Positions 35,412 through 47,040 of a stretch of 64,000 nt of DNA are shown here, one piece after another (position 1 is the first letter of the stretch; each line of letters starts with the position of its first letter). Under the pieces are notes generated by a model that was given only the letters and a program-made list of their open reading frames with translations, made no database searches and had not been told where the DNA came from. Source of the DNA: Daphnia carinata (taxonomy: Eukaryota > Arthropoda > Branchiopoda > Diplostraca > Daphniidae); the NCBI RefSeq assembly GCF_022539665.2, contig NC_081333.1, positions 8,244,971 through 8,308,970 of the forward strand, given 5' to 3'. A program made the position numbers and the translations under genes.

Positions 35412-38400
35412 CTACGAAGATTCTTCGTCTACCATGTTGTCGATTTCGGACATTGGCCGTCTGGGATTTTCACCCGTTTCTTGCAAAGGTTGGCTTTCAG
35501 GGCCGGACGCCAGAGTGGCTGTCAGTGGCATTGGGCGATTCCTTTTAAAAATTCCAAACTAAGAAAGCCAAAGTGAAGAAAGGCGATGGGTAAGTCCCGT
35601 TTTTCATTTACTCTTTTTTTTTTTTTTTTTAAAGAAAAATCCTTACGTGATGTAGAACTCCGGTTATAATAGCCACAATTAACACAGCAACAATTGCACT
35701 GATAAATGGGACCCACCAAGGCATAGCTTTTAGGACGTTTAGTTCTTTTGTGATTTTTGTTACATCAACCAAGACTTCCGTTTTAACAATCGGAAGTTGC
35801 GACACGTCTTGTCCGTAAGGCAAACCAGTTATATTGGCTGTCACCACCGTGCGTAAGGTGAAAATATCAGTATTCAGTTGCTAAAGTAAAGTGACAAATA
35901 ATGGAACATTAGTCTGATGAACGTGGGGCAATTGTTTCGTGGTTGTATACTTTAAGCAGGGCTTCTGAAGACAGCCGACTATTAAGTCGAATAACAACTC
36001 GCTCGCGATTCGTCATTTTCTCCGTGACACAGTCAATGTTTATGACTCCAACGTTAGGGTTAGGTTTGAGTTGAACAGGATCGCAATGGGCTTTTCCTTC
36101 GGTCACGTTTGGCTGAGCTGTTAATTCGCTTATGGCGTATCCCTCTAGTGTGTGCGTGGGTATGACGATTCGAAATTTGGCATGGGTAACGTCTGAAGGA
36201 CCAACATTTTGCACTTCGTAAAATTGTGCATAGTGCGGCAGTGCTGTATCTTCGTTCATCTTTAGAGCCGTCATATTAACAACTAACGCTTCTGGTCGCG
36301 ACCAACTGCCAACAAATTTTCAATGATCTAATTTTTATAACTAAATGAATTTTGTTTTTACCCCCTGAGTGCCAGTTTAGTTTCAGCCTTGAAAGTTAAC
36401 TTTAGCAGTTCGCTGTTATCGTTCTTCGTGTTGTCGTTTTCTGCGTTTGTGCTGTTTGTCTCCGCAAGGAAGGAAACAAAGGCGTCATCTCCGGGAGTGG
36501 GTCGCAATATTACACGTAACCGGGCGGTTTTGTTACTGGGCAGCGGATTCCCCACCTCGCATCGCAAAGCAAGGCCGTTAATTTCACCAGGAGGGAAGCA
36601 TAGGACTGATTGATCAGTATATTCTTTATCCGTGTTGATGAAACCGAGCGACGACGGTAAATGAAGGTAGAAATCGGCACCGAAAGCATCCTCACCGTTG
36701 TTGTAGATTACCACATCGATAGTCCAGCGTTCATCTGATCCTTGAATATACGTTTCGCTGGTCCTTTGGTTCGTAAAGGAAAATTTACATTTAGCGCTTT
36801 TCCTCCAGTGCATTTTTTTTTTACCACTTACATGATAGCTTCCATTTGCAAATCAGGAATACAAATAGAATCCGGTCCACAATTTATGAGTATACTCAGA
36901 GAATTGGAGCTGAATCCTTTGCCTTCATAAATATCCAGAATAGCCGAAAGTGGTTCCGGAGTTTCAACCAAAGTAGCCACTAAAGTGACTTCCATTTTTG
37001 AGAGTTTGTCACGAATATCTGGCCGAACGTATACCATTTCTTCCTGACAAAGCTGCGTTTTCTCAGTTAAACCGATAATTTGCGTCAACTGATTATTGTT
37101 AGTTTTCATGAAGAGTAAACGATTTGCTTTCGGCTGTGTAACGTCCAACGTAATGGTGATATTTGTATTGATGTTGCTGGGAACGCGTGTGCCGCCGTAA
37201 ACTAAACAATATTGTAGTTTCGCGCAAGACACTGCTACAGGTGAGCTATCAGTTGTCGCTGATAGAACTTGACATTCTTTCTTTTCTAGCGTAATAAATG
37301 TCGGAGCGAAACTAATTTTACTTTTCACTTTTACTACCGGTCGAGCAGGGAGGTGAACGACTATGTCAGACAGATAGGCACCAGCTATTAAATCACTATA
37401 GGCATTTCGATCAAAATCATTACCACCCGTAATAAAAGAAAAACCAAATGAGCGAATTGGCGGATTAAAAGAATGTCCGTAGATGACTTGTCCTGGTGGA
37501 TTTTGGAGACCAAGCTGCGATCCGTGATAAATGTAAACTGCCCCTGACCCATCGTTCTCATACGGAGCCCCAACGGCCAAATCTTTAAATCCGTCCCCGT
37601 TCGTGTCGCCCAGCTCGGCCATTGCGAATCCAAATTGCGCGCCAGTTTTTTCTCCTTTTAGATGATGAAACTCATTTGGCGATCCTCTTTTGTAAAGTCC
37701 TTCCGATGTTTGATAGTACACGTAGACAGCACCGACGTCAAATTTAATTTCCGAATTTCCGTAATCCGTGTGATGAGGAGCTCCGATGAAGATATCATCG
37801 CGCCCGTCGGCATTTATATCGAATACGGCCAGCGATGCTCCAAAATGTTCACCGGATTGATATCCGATTAAACTGCCAATCGGTTGAAGCCCAGCAAGAG
37901 AGTCTATAAGCACTACCTAAAAAAAATTGTACCAATTGGGCATATTACTTTTGTGATATTTTGCACGCTACACGTTATTACTTTTCCAGAAAAATTTGAA
38001 TTTTGATGAAATCCTATTGATACCACGAGCCCTTCGCGTTTATTACTTAATACATTCCCTGCAGCAATTGCGTAAGAATAAAAGGCAAGGTCTCCGCTTA
38101 GTAAATCAGGGTTGGATTCATCGGGACCAGTAGATGCAATCAATCGACCTACGGCAATACATTGATGTAAACAGTCGAAAATGTTAACTTGCAAGCAACA
38201 GATACCAGCGTTCAATTCGCAGCTTGGCCCACCAGTGTAAAATCGCTTTCCATCCTGATTTATTAATAATATATTAGAGCATGCCTTCGCATTTGGCCTA
38301 GTTATTAAGTACTTACCGACGATAAGGTAGCCGAGAAACCCACTTCACAAAAAGCTGATAAACGACGCAACGTTGATATACGCTTATTTTCGAAACTAAA

Positions 38401-39045
38401 AATAAAGTGTGAATACGTTACCCTCATTCCAAGGCATATAAGAAGTAAAGGAAGGCAGATTTTCTTGACCGTAAAAGCATTGCCCCGCCACTTTTTCTCC
38501 AGTTCGCGGCGCGCATACCTATGGTGAAATAAGGAGAGTAAATAAAATCCTTTTTCATTCAGTTCTCAATTGAGCATATACCATAGCTGTTCCGTTTCTG
38601 CTAACTACAGAGGCACCAAGCCATTGATCAGCTGCTTCTATATCTAAGTAAAGTCCCACATTTTTCCAAATGGACGAATTACACTAAAGTATCGACAAAA
38701 ATTTACCTGGGGGAAAGGTTTTTACTCGCTTGCAGCTTATAGCCCCTTCCTGTTGTTGGCACTGATGCAGAGCACCCGACACTTCTGAACTAAGAGTAAG
38801 TTCTTTTGGCGCCCCAACAAGTAACCTTACGAAACGGGTCCGTGATTTCTGGTTAAAGAAATTTCTTTTGTTTGTTTTTTTTCATACCATTTATCAGCAT
38901 TGTGCTCGTGGACGGCCAGGCTGTATCCGAAATAGGAATTTTGTGTTCCAGATGCTTTTAATGGGAACTTAACATCTAGATTGAAGCCATTCGCGCAGAT
39001 CGCTATGGAAATTAAGACTGCCACTAATCGTATGCAACGACGCAT
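35412..39045 (-). CDS. Integrin alpha subunit, full length
   Basis: Eleven exons (39045-38888, 38825-38707, 38643-38582, 38518-38422, 38354-38317, 38254-37982, 37916-36832, 36763-36362, 36305-35951, 35880-35647, 35558-35412) close in phase on 989 aa. A signal peptide leads to FNLDVKFPLKASG, a beta-propeller with loops DINADGRDD, DTNGDGFKD and DFDRNAYSD, thigh (CGPDSICIPDLQMEA), calf-1 (IYNNGEDAFGADFYLHLP), calf-2 (VGVINIDCVTEKM), a transmembrane helix (WWVPFISAIVAVLIVAIITGVLHH), and FGIFKR, a variant of GFFKR. Family members pair with a beta integrin for matrix adhesion. There is no inserted I domain. The PS1/PS2/PS3-type class was not resolved. The donor of exon 9 (AAA|GTATAC) is the least certain junction. 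Confidence 0.93.
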
Positions 39046-41060
39046 GTTAACCAGATGCAATTTTAACACTTCACATTTGTTCAAAACTGTATGTCAGCCA
39101 CTAAGTCAGTGTTACTTATCACTTTTCTTTTCACTCTACTCTTCAGTTAATTTCTTATCACTTCCGCTTTATCTGATAAGCATATGTAGTGTACGTCGGC
39201 GAGTTATCTCCCCCCCCCTGTTGCATCACATCGGAATAAAATGTTGAGATTCATGTTAGTTATAGACCTAATTGTATTTGACTGATCGGTGAGAAACATT
39301 CATTGTCGGTTGCATCTTAGGGTTATACCGTTACGTGGATAGACTTCTCTGTTTGCTTATAACGCAAGGTTTTTCACAACTAAAACCTTGTGCAATTTGC
39401 TGAGTGCCGGATGTGTACTCATATTCTATTAAGTAAATGCATTGTTAGAGATTAGATTAGAGCTAAAGGCGCGTTCTCTAGCTCATATTGCGCTGAAAAG
39501 GAAAGCAATACTTTTTGGCTAATATAAGGCAACGAACGGATATCTTGATGAAATGTTCTGTAGCTTAGCGGAATAAAATCGTTTACGTTCATTATTTTTG
39601 TTGTAGCATTTAGAAAATCATGCTAATCACTGAGTGACGTCACAATAAATTTCACTTTACCATTTCAGAATCATTTTGCGATGTACAGTGGACCGACCGT
39701 TCGCCTTGTTAAGGTAACGTGCGCCCGTTGCATACGGGCGCAGATGCCAAAGATAGCACCACCCGTCCAAGAGTAGTTAGTACGCTCAAATGGTTTTATG
39801 ATTGTAATTGTCGTAGTCGCAGAAACCGAGTCAAAGGTTGTTTTTTTTTCGAGACTGTTGGTCATGTCGAAAAATTCGGTTTTTCCGTTAAAGAGTGAAC
39901 TATTGGCGCACAGTTTTAAAAAATGAAATTAGGCCTCGAATTTTTAACTGTAAATGAATGCAAGTTTTCACCGGTAAAACATGCGTCATTGAATTACTGT
40001 CAACTACTATAAACGAATCAGTTTTCTAACGCGTACAAAATACGTTATTATTGGCAGGACGCGAGATAATGTTTACTTTAGCTTTTGGTCCCCTTATCAA
40101 GATAAGTTGACTAACGAGTCAGCCAAGGAAATGTATATTTAAAAATTTTTGTGCGTGTCATTATAGCATTCGAAAAAGGCATAAGGGTCAACTAGTTTTC
40201 GATGTGTGTTTTTTCTCATGATTTTGAAAAGCGTTACATTAAACAGCAGTTCTGGTGTTTTCTCTCGCTGTTTTTGTCCTTGATCAACTAAAGTATTTCG
40301 TTCCGACTATCTCCTTGATAATAAACAGAAAGGAGACGCGCTGGATTCTCTCCAAATTGATTCGTATAATTTGTTTGTGCTCCATGTCGAATAAGTAGTA
40401 GCAGGATTCCAACCGACTCGACTTTTCCAGTCCAGCCCGACATTTCTTAGGCTGGACTTATTTAGTCGGGCTTAAAAATTTTTTCTGCAAAACCTGACAC
40501 TCACCGGAATTGGTTTAATATCTCAGGATATACTCAAGATTTAATGCTGATTCCGGGGAAATTGTTTTTTTTTCCATTAAGTCAACCGTTTTTTAAATAT
40601 ACTGAATATTTTTGCTGCATCGCGCTAGCGCTGTAACGTACTGGCGCGCTAGCTTAATGGATATATTCGTGCACAATCACCACTCCAGCGCCACTTGGTA
40701 TCCGCGGCGAAATAGCACTTCGTGACACTAAAATCCCGTTGATCTACAGAGCAGTTTTTTCGTTGAATAATCATTGTAAAAGTACATCTTGGTTCTCGGA
40801 TTGCCTGCGGTTGTATTTACTAGAATAGTTTCATTCACCCGTTTGGACTGTTATGCTGTTCATGCTTGGAAAAGGGAGTTTATTTTAAACATTTTTTGTT
40901 CATAATGGATTCTTGATATGTCTCATTAGAAGGATTTCACTTTCTTACTGGCATCCAGCAAACTATTACTTCGGTAAATATTTGTTAGTCACCCCTGGTT
41001 ATGTTGTGAGTTTTACCATTTTTCACTTAGGTATCTACATGTGTGATTGACGGAACATAT
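39046..41060. other. Intergenic DNA with one foldback-element arm
   Basis: The only recognisable item is the single-arm repeat at 40425-40660. The rest is AT-rich with no credible frame or RNA gene. Confidence 0.5.
40425..40660 (+). repeat. Single-arm relative of the 46.2-kb palindrome
   Basis: It matches the left arm of the palindromic element at 46190-46868 in order: 'agtcgggctta', 'ctgacactca-cggaattggtt', 'gaatgctgattccgg'-like text, 'cattaagt-aa-cgtttt', and ends at the arm centre 'cgctagcgctgtaacgtact'. The second arm is absent. Confidence 0.8.
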
Positions 41061-41068
41061 CTTGGAGA

Positions 41069-41538
41069 CAGACTTGCCGCGATCGCGATCAAAAATTGAT
41101 CGCCGATCCGATCTCCGATCAAAAAATTGATCGCCGATCCGATCTTTTGAAAAAGATCGGAGATCGGATCGGCGATCCCAAAAAATTGATCGCGATCCGA
41201 TCGTTTTTAGCGATCAAACTTTTCGCCATCTAGCTGTAGATTTTCAGCCGCAGGGTTCTATTTCACTGCTATTTATGCGAATGCCAATTGAAGGAAACTG
41301 TTTAGTGTTCACCCTCAATGGCCGCCAGTGACTGTCGCTGTGACAGCCAATGCTATTTTCGCGAAACAGTGTAAATTTTTACCGTTAGATGCTGCACAAA
41401 AATGATCGCTAAAAATGATCGGCAAAATTTGATCGCCGATCCGATCTTTCGCAGTTTGATCGGATCGCCCGATCCGATCAAACTCAAAAGATCGGATCGG
41501 AGATCGCGATCGGAAAATTGATCGGCGCGGCAAGTCTG
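41069..41538 (+). mobile_element. 470-bp hAT-like MITE with GATC-rich arms
   Basis: The ends are inverted repeats beginning CAGACTTGCC and ending GGCAAGTCTG. The element is flanked on both sides by the same 8 bp, CTTGGAGA (41061-41068 and 41539-41546), a target-site duplication of hAT length. Both arms are built from variants of GATCGCCGATCCGATC in alternating orientation; the 180-bp middle (41220-41400) is unique and encodes nothing. It is non-autonomous. Confidence 0.85.
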
Positions 41539-41546
41539 CTTGGAGA

Positions 41547-42838
41547 GGATATGGCAGGAAAACTCAGGCTGTTCAATCAAAATAAGCCCATTGTAAATCC
41601 AGCCATGCAGTTAGCCAACTAGTTTTATATACATCTGAAACTCAATGCAGTTTCTTTTACAGGTACAACACATTATGCTTGTGGGATTTGTAAGTTGTCA
41701 GATATCATAGGTAGTATGATTTAATATTGCAGCCTCATAGCCACAAATTATCGTTTAGCATTAGAGTAAATTATTCAGAAATATTTTTGGTGATCGGAAA
41801 ACACTTTGAACTCAATTTTTTTATCAGTGTAAATCATTTCATACATAAACAGCTAGCACACTGTGAACTTCTAGATGGACTTAATCTGAGGAGCTGCTGT
41901 ACCACATGAGCTCTTGACAGATTGAATCAGAAATTTGGCCATATTTTGTTTTTTTCTTGGACTCTTTTGTGTAAGTTAGTTGTAATGTGGTGTTTTGCTT
42001 GATGTTACACATCGTTTTTAGTCCATTCATTGGTTTATGTGGAGCAATTGTCAATTGTACCTAGTAAGAGCATGTAGGTAATTGAGGCAAGTTTCTCTAA
42101 AGGAAGCTCTTTCATTTGCACTACATGAACACTTAATTATTGCTTTGATAATACCATCACTAGAAGAATAAAAGTGCACAGAAGTTGTTGCTTTTGGAAA
42201 ATCCTGCAGCAGTTACTCAACATTTTTTTCTTTTTTCATTGTTATCTTTTCAAAATCTTATTCTCGTATGTTTATAATTTCTTTTTTTCTGATCATCATT
42301 ATTGGATAACAGGTATCCTTATCACCAAAATCAACTAACGGCGTAGCCTTATGGAAAATAGGGATTCATTTGGTTTTCCACTTGTTTTGCACAAGGTTTA
42401 TGTATTTTTCCTACATCAGTATTATTTTAAAACCGGTTTCAGACGAATTGCTAACGTTCATGTCTACTTATTTATTCTAAAAGATGTTAGCCGTATCGGA
42501 AAGGAACGCTTCTACTGAACATAAAGTTGTCTGTTAGCATAACTAATTGGTGTTCATACTTTGTCGTATTTGGATTTCACTTAGAAATTCTGTCAGAAGC
42601 GTTTCAAGTATAAACTCCTAAAAGGATTACACACAAAACTGTTTAAAGTAAGTTCCACAAGTAAAAATGTTTTGTATTGATTTGCTTTTGTTTTGTCTTC
42701 TTAGGTAAATAGTCATAACAGATCGGAAATGAGGTTTCAGAATGAGGCTGGATTTTATTTAAACCGACGTTTGGAAACACGATTGGAATTATCCATGAAG
42801 AGAATAACATTAGCTGGCGTAATGGTATTTGACGTACA
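41547..42838. other. AT-rich spacer
   Basis: I see no gene, RNA or repeat that I can name here. Confidence 0.5.
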
Positions 42839-43429
42839 TAAATTGAAGTGCATATCTGGGCTCCCTTCCTTTCCGTAGCCCCGTTTCCCCTTGACTCGTA
42901 ATAAGCCCGTAGGGGGTCATGCCCCTACTGTACGGTATATATAAAAACAACATATACCGAGGTTTGGAGGGCTCTGGCCGGAAAGGGGACGTGGGGTGCC
43001 GCTTCGTCCGATGATGTGTTCACGGAGGGTGACGTGGCTGCCCACAAATCCGAACTAAAGGTTAATCGCTCCTGTAAAAATGTTCCAAATCTTCAGCTCT
43101 TCTTCCGGCTTCTCTTAGCCAATCACCGGGTAATCTCCCCGGTGGGTCAACAAGGCAGTGTCTCCCCCTGCCTGGGTTGACGGCAACTTTTGAAAGGGCT
43201 ATTGTGCCTTTTTAAAGTTGCAAAAATAATTGTAATGTGCAGAGAATTGTCAATAAAATTTTTTTTATAAAATATTTTTTGCAAAATTCGTTTCTTTCAT
43301 TGTCTGTGTTAGCTTTGTTCACACAATGCATTTATCAATTTTTTTTTTTGGCTTCGCTTTATTGGTTTTTGTCACATTTGATGGTAAGGTGACGGGTATT
43401 GGTTTATCGTTTATCTGTAAGCATTCTAT

Positions 43430-43497
43430 TATTATCCAGGGATCGAACCCTGGATGTTCGGCATGCCTCGCCGATGCTCTACCAATGAGCCACGAAT
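43430..43497 (-). repeat. tRNA-like unit, left arm
   Basis: On the minus strand it has a D arm (GGCTCATTGGTAGAGC), an anticodon-type hairpin TCGGC/GCCGA with a 7-nt loop GAGGCAT, and a perfect T arm (CCAGGGTTCGATCCCTGG). The position 33 base is A rather than T and the acceptor ends do not pair, so it is probably a pseudo-tRNA. Confidence 0.55.
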
Positions 43498-43623
43498 CAT
43501 TTGATTTTAAGTTGGCTTTTTTTTCTAGTCACTTGTGGACTTGCATTTACACTTAGAATAAAACTGAAATGCAATTCTGCAATATACTCTTCTACATTAT
43601 TCTACTTCATTTTTACACATCTA

Positions 43624-43690
43624 ATGAGGTTTGAACCCAGGGTAACACGTATCGCAGATAAAAGCTCTACCACAGAGCTAAGAACCTTAT
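43624..43690 (-). repeat. tRNA-like unit, central
   Basis: The minus strand shows TTAGCTCTGTGGTAGAGC (D arm and A box) and CTGGGTTCAAACC (B box), but no proper anticodon or acceptor stem. It is a decayed tRNA-like sequence. Confidence 0.45.
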
Positions 43691-43785
43691 GGAAGCAATA
43701 GAAAGATAAACATATAGTTGTGAAAGACTGCATAAACATCCTAGACGATAACATATGATATGCGATAATAAAATATTTAGATATA

Positions 43786-43853
43786 TCTCGTGGCTCAATG
43801 TTAGAGCATCGGCGTTGCACGTTGAATGTCTGGGGATCGGTTCCCATACGAGT
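43786..43853 (+). repeat. tRNA-like unit, right arm (Ala-like anticodon TGC)
   Basis: An acceptor stem (CTCGTG with TACGAG, including one G-T) is followed by GGCTCAATGTTAGAGC, an anticodon stem with wobble pairs closing loop GTTGCAC (T33 present, anticodon TGC), and a weak T arm with an 8-nt loop. It resembles tRNA-Ala but the T arm suggests it is not a normal tRNA gene. Confidence 0.45.
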
Positions 43854-44993
43854 AAAACAAAATACAAAATTACTTCATAAAATATCCAGATTGTTCCTTG
43901 AATCTAAGTTGAAGAATTCAAAGAGTGTAATAAATAATACTTACAGATAAATGATAAACCAATGGAAACAATGATTACCATCAAAGGTGACAAAAACAAT
44001 AAAGGTGAATTAAGCAAGCTAAATATAAAAAGTGTAACGTGTGAACACAGCGAATACAGACAATGAAAGAAACGAATTTTGCAAAAAATATTTTATAAAA
44101 AATATTTTATTGACAATTCTCTGCACATTACAATTATTTTTGCAACTTTAAAAAGGCATAATAGCCCTTTCAAAAGTTGCCGTCAACCCAGGCAGGGGGA
44201 GACACTGCCTTGTTGACCCACCGGGGAGATTACCCGGTGATTGGCTAAGAGAAGCCGGAAGAAGAGCTGAAGATTTGGAACATTTTTACAGGAGCGATTA
44301 ACCTTTAGTTCGGATTTGTGGGCAGCCACGTCACCCTCCGTGAACACATCATCGGACGAAGCGGCACCCCACGTCCCCTTTCCGGCCAGAGCCCTCCAAA
44401 CCTCGGTATATGTTGTTTTTATATATACCGTACAGTAGGGGCATGACCCCCTACGGGCTTATTATGAGTCAAGGGGAAACGGGGCTTCAGAAAAGAAGGG
44501 AGCCCAGATATGCACTTCAATTTTTTAAATATCAAATACCGTCTGGGGAATCCGAATTAAGTATAGCAATGTCATGTCATCCATCCAATCAATACAATTT
44601 ATTCAGTGTCTTGCCCCAACCAAGAATCTTTTCAGATCCAATGTTACTATTAACCTATATTGAGAAAAGAAAAACAACACCGTTAAACACATCAATTGTT
44701 GATCATGGAACTTACATGACTCATAGATTCAACTTCTGGTGGAAGCTTGGGAAAGGACATTCAAATTGCAGATTAACTTCATTGTATAAGGCTCTTGAAT
44801 GATAAACTAGCACCTGTAGAATGTTGCATTGTTGATAGTTGTGTTCCCAGTACATGAAAATCCTTTCCTATTGGATAAAATTTTTTTTGGTAGATAAGAC
44901 CTGGTTGGCAAAAAGGAGGAGAAATTCTTCGTCATAAATTCAAAATTATTTGAAGAAAAATCCTTTCATACCTAAAGAGTCCATGTATGATGT

Positions 44994-45981
44994 TCATCTC
45001 TGCAATAGCAGCAAAATTAAAACATCTTTAGGGCCATTTAAGTACCCAGTTTCCCCAACACTCTGAACGTAAAGGACAAGTTGTTCTTTAGACAGAGAAG
45101 CAGAATTATTTGAGGGTTCTAGCTGTGACAGAACTATAAAGGATTGCTGTTGTACTGGATTCATTAACACAAGATGGTACTTCTCATTAGGCAATTTGCA
45201 TTACTCTATTAATTTACCTCACACCTTACGGTAATGCACTCTCAGTGTTTTTTCATCTGTAGGCTCACTCTTCCATCCTGTAACACTTCCAGACTTGATT
45301 TGATCCCCCGTTAAAATCTGTGAATGCAAAATAATAGCATTAAAAATACTTTTTCGATAGACAAAAAACCGAAAAGTACCTAATCCATGTTTCATGTTGA
45401 ACTCGTGCCATTTCTGGGTTTCTGTACCACACCTATTTTGGGCCCAAATACGTTCCCACAATTGTTCAGTTCCTTCACTGCATCAGCTTATTACTAACGA
45501 TTCCTTTAGTGCAGCACTAACAGAATTTAAATTTTAACACACTGTCATGTGGTGGACTGAATAACTAAGCAATAAATAACTGTTTTTTAAAATTCTATAC
45601 TTATTTTGAATTCTTATTTGAAAACTTTAGGTACCTGGCTGTGTTCGCCTAATGCCAACTCATCCTCACGTTCAGTTACAGATGAGTTTTGAAAAACCTC
45701 CTTCACTGTTTGGAAACTGTTCCGTTCCAATTTGTTCTTTTCCCCTAGCTGAGCTTGAAGACTCAAAATTTGAGCTACAAAACACGAATGAATAAAAGCA
45801 AATAAATAGAATCATTACGTGTTAGGCCTACGATCCTTAGCTTTGTTATCTAATATTTTGTGTTGTTCCAATAACTGGGCCTGCAGCTTCATAATTTGAT
45901 CTAATAAACAATAATTAATAATTGAAAACCAATATAATAATGTTTATACTTACCATTTTTTTGTTTTATTATCTTATCCAT
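44994..45981 (-). pseudogene. Unidentified coiled-coil gene or gene remnant
   Basis: Short exons with plausible splice sites run 45981-45954, 45900-45832, 45774-45635, then a frame at 45477-45380 and another at 45310-45219. The first three encode a heptad-like stretch (MDKIIKQKND, IMKLQAQLLEQHKILDNKAKD, ILSLQAQLGEKNKLERN); the fourth reads LWERIWAQNRCGTETQKWHEFNMKHGL. The third-to-fourth junction does not keep frame with any donor I can find, so this may be a pseudogene or my model is wrong. No known domain is recognised. It lies between two foldback elements, which would favour a mobile-element origin. Confidence 0.3.
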
Positions 45982-46189
45982 TTTTCAATTGTTCCTCCAT
46001 CCACGCGTTGTTCTCCAGCCACGCTACTCAATTAACTGCTAATGGGATACAATTAACTCAAATTGCTTACATGCCTGTAATAACGAAACCGACTGATAGA
46101 TGGCTACGGGTAGAAAAAAGAGAAAAAAGTGCGATTTTTTTTTTTTTTTTTTCGCCATTTTTTTTTTTTTTTTTCATGTAAAACGGATT

Positions 46190-46868
46190 GCCATATTGCC
46201 ATAATCCGGCTTACCCAAAATAAAAATAAAAAATATTGGCCTTTTTTTTGTTTTACTTTTATCGCCATCTACCGGTCACATTTCTAGTTAATTCTCTACA
46301 AACACTGACAGAAAATTTTTTTAAGCCCGACGAAATAAGTCCGACTTAAATAAGCCCAACTTTTCTCGGTCGGGTTTAAAAACATTTTCTGAAAAAACTG
46401 ACACTCATCGGAATTGGTTGAGTATCACAGGATACACTCAAAATTGAATGCTGATTCCGGGAAATTGCTATATTTTACATTAAGTTAATCATTTTTAAAA
46501 TACACCGAGTATTTTTCGGAATGCTAGCGCGCCAGTACGGTACAGCGCTAGCGTTATGCGGTAAAATTTAGTATTTCAAAAACGATTAACTTAATGAAAA
46601 AAATAGCAATTTTACCGGAATCAGCATTCAATTTTAAGTATATCCTGTGATATTCAACCAATTCCGATGAGTTTCAGTTTTTTCAGAAAAAATTTTTAAG
46701 CCCGACCGACAAAAGTCGGGCTTGTTTAGTCGGACTTATTTTAATCAGGCTTAAATTTTTTTTCATGTGTAGAGAATTAAATAGAATGTGACCGGTAGAT
46801 GGCGATAGCAGTAAACAGAAAAAAAGGCCAATATTTTTATTTTTATTTTGAGTAAACCGGATTGCCAA
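46190..46868. mobile_element. 0.68-kb near-perfect palindromic element
   Basis: The two halves are inverted copies along almost their full length, from 'ccataatccggcttaccc' at the left to the complement of 'caatccggtttactc' at the right. They share 'tcgccatctaccggtcac', 'gactcatcggaattggtt'-type text and 'gaatgctgattccgg', and meet near 46530 in GC-rich 'gctagcgcgccagtac'. It has no coding capacity. Single-stranded DNA or RNA from it would fold into a hairpin of about 340 bp. Confidence 0.85.
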
Positions 46869-46879
46869 ATAGCGTTCAC

Positions 46880-47040
46880 AGATGTCCCTAAATAATCGAA
46901 AAATAATCGCGATTAAAAATTAAAATTTTTAATATAATCGCTGATTTCGATTATTTACAAATGTTTTAATCACCGATTAAAGTTTTAACTGAAAGCGCAA
47001 TCGCGATTAATTTTCAATCGTGATTACGGCAGGTCTGTTC
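46880..47040. repeat. AATCGCGATT-rich MITE-like sequence
   Basis: It is built of AATCG/CGATT motifs in both orientations. The right end, GGCAGGTCTG, resembles the GGCAAGTCTG end of the GATC element at 41538; the left end CAGATGTCCC is more decayed. I see no target-site duplication. Confidence 0.5.

Larger units (their letters stand above)
42841..44521. mobile_element. 1.68-kb palindromic (foldback) element with tRNA-like arms
   Basis: The left arm (42841-43330) and right arm (44035-44521) are near-perfect inverted copies over about 480 bp, starting at 'attgaagtgcatatctgggc' on the left and its complement on the right. Weaker inverted similarity continues inward past 'tttatctgtaag' to tRNA-like units at 43430-43497 (-) and 43786-43853 (+), themselves related and oppositely oriented. 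A third tRNA-like unit lies at 43624-43690 (-). I see no transposase. A 130-codon frame at 44410-44802 overlaps the right arm and is not a recognised protein. Confidence 0.85.

Noticed and set aside
36802-36832. A 29-bp intron in the full-length integrin that would keep the longest open frame
   Set aside because: Too short to splice. Using the acceptor at 36764 instead gives a normal 68-bp intron and the expected thigh-calf join.
42841-44521. CRISPR-like or direct-repeat array
   Set aside because: The repeats are inverted, few and unequal in spacing, and the genome is eukaryotic. No regularly spaced direct repeats occur anywhere in the window.
44410-44802. 130-codon open frame starting in the right arm of the foldback element
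   Set aside because: The first part is the inverted arm, and the remaining LTYIEKRKTTPLN... segment matches no family I know. No splice signals give it an extension. It is a weak candidate only.
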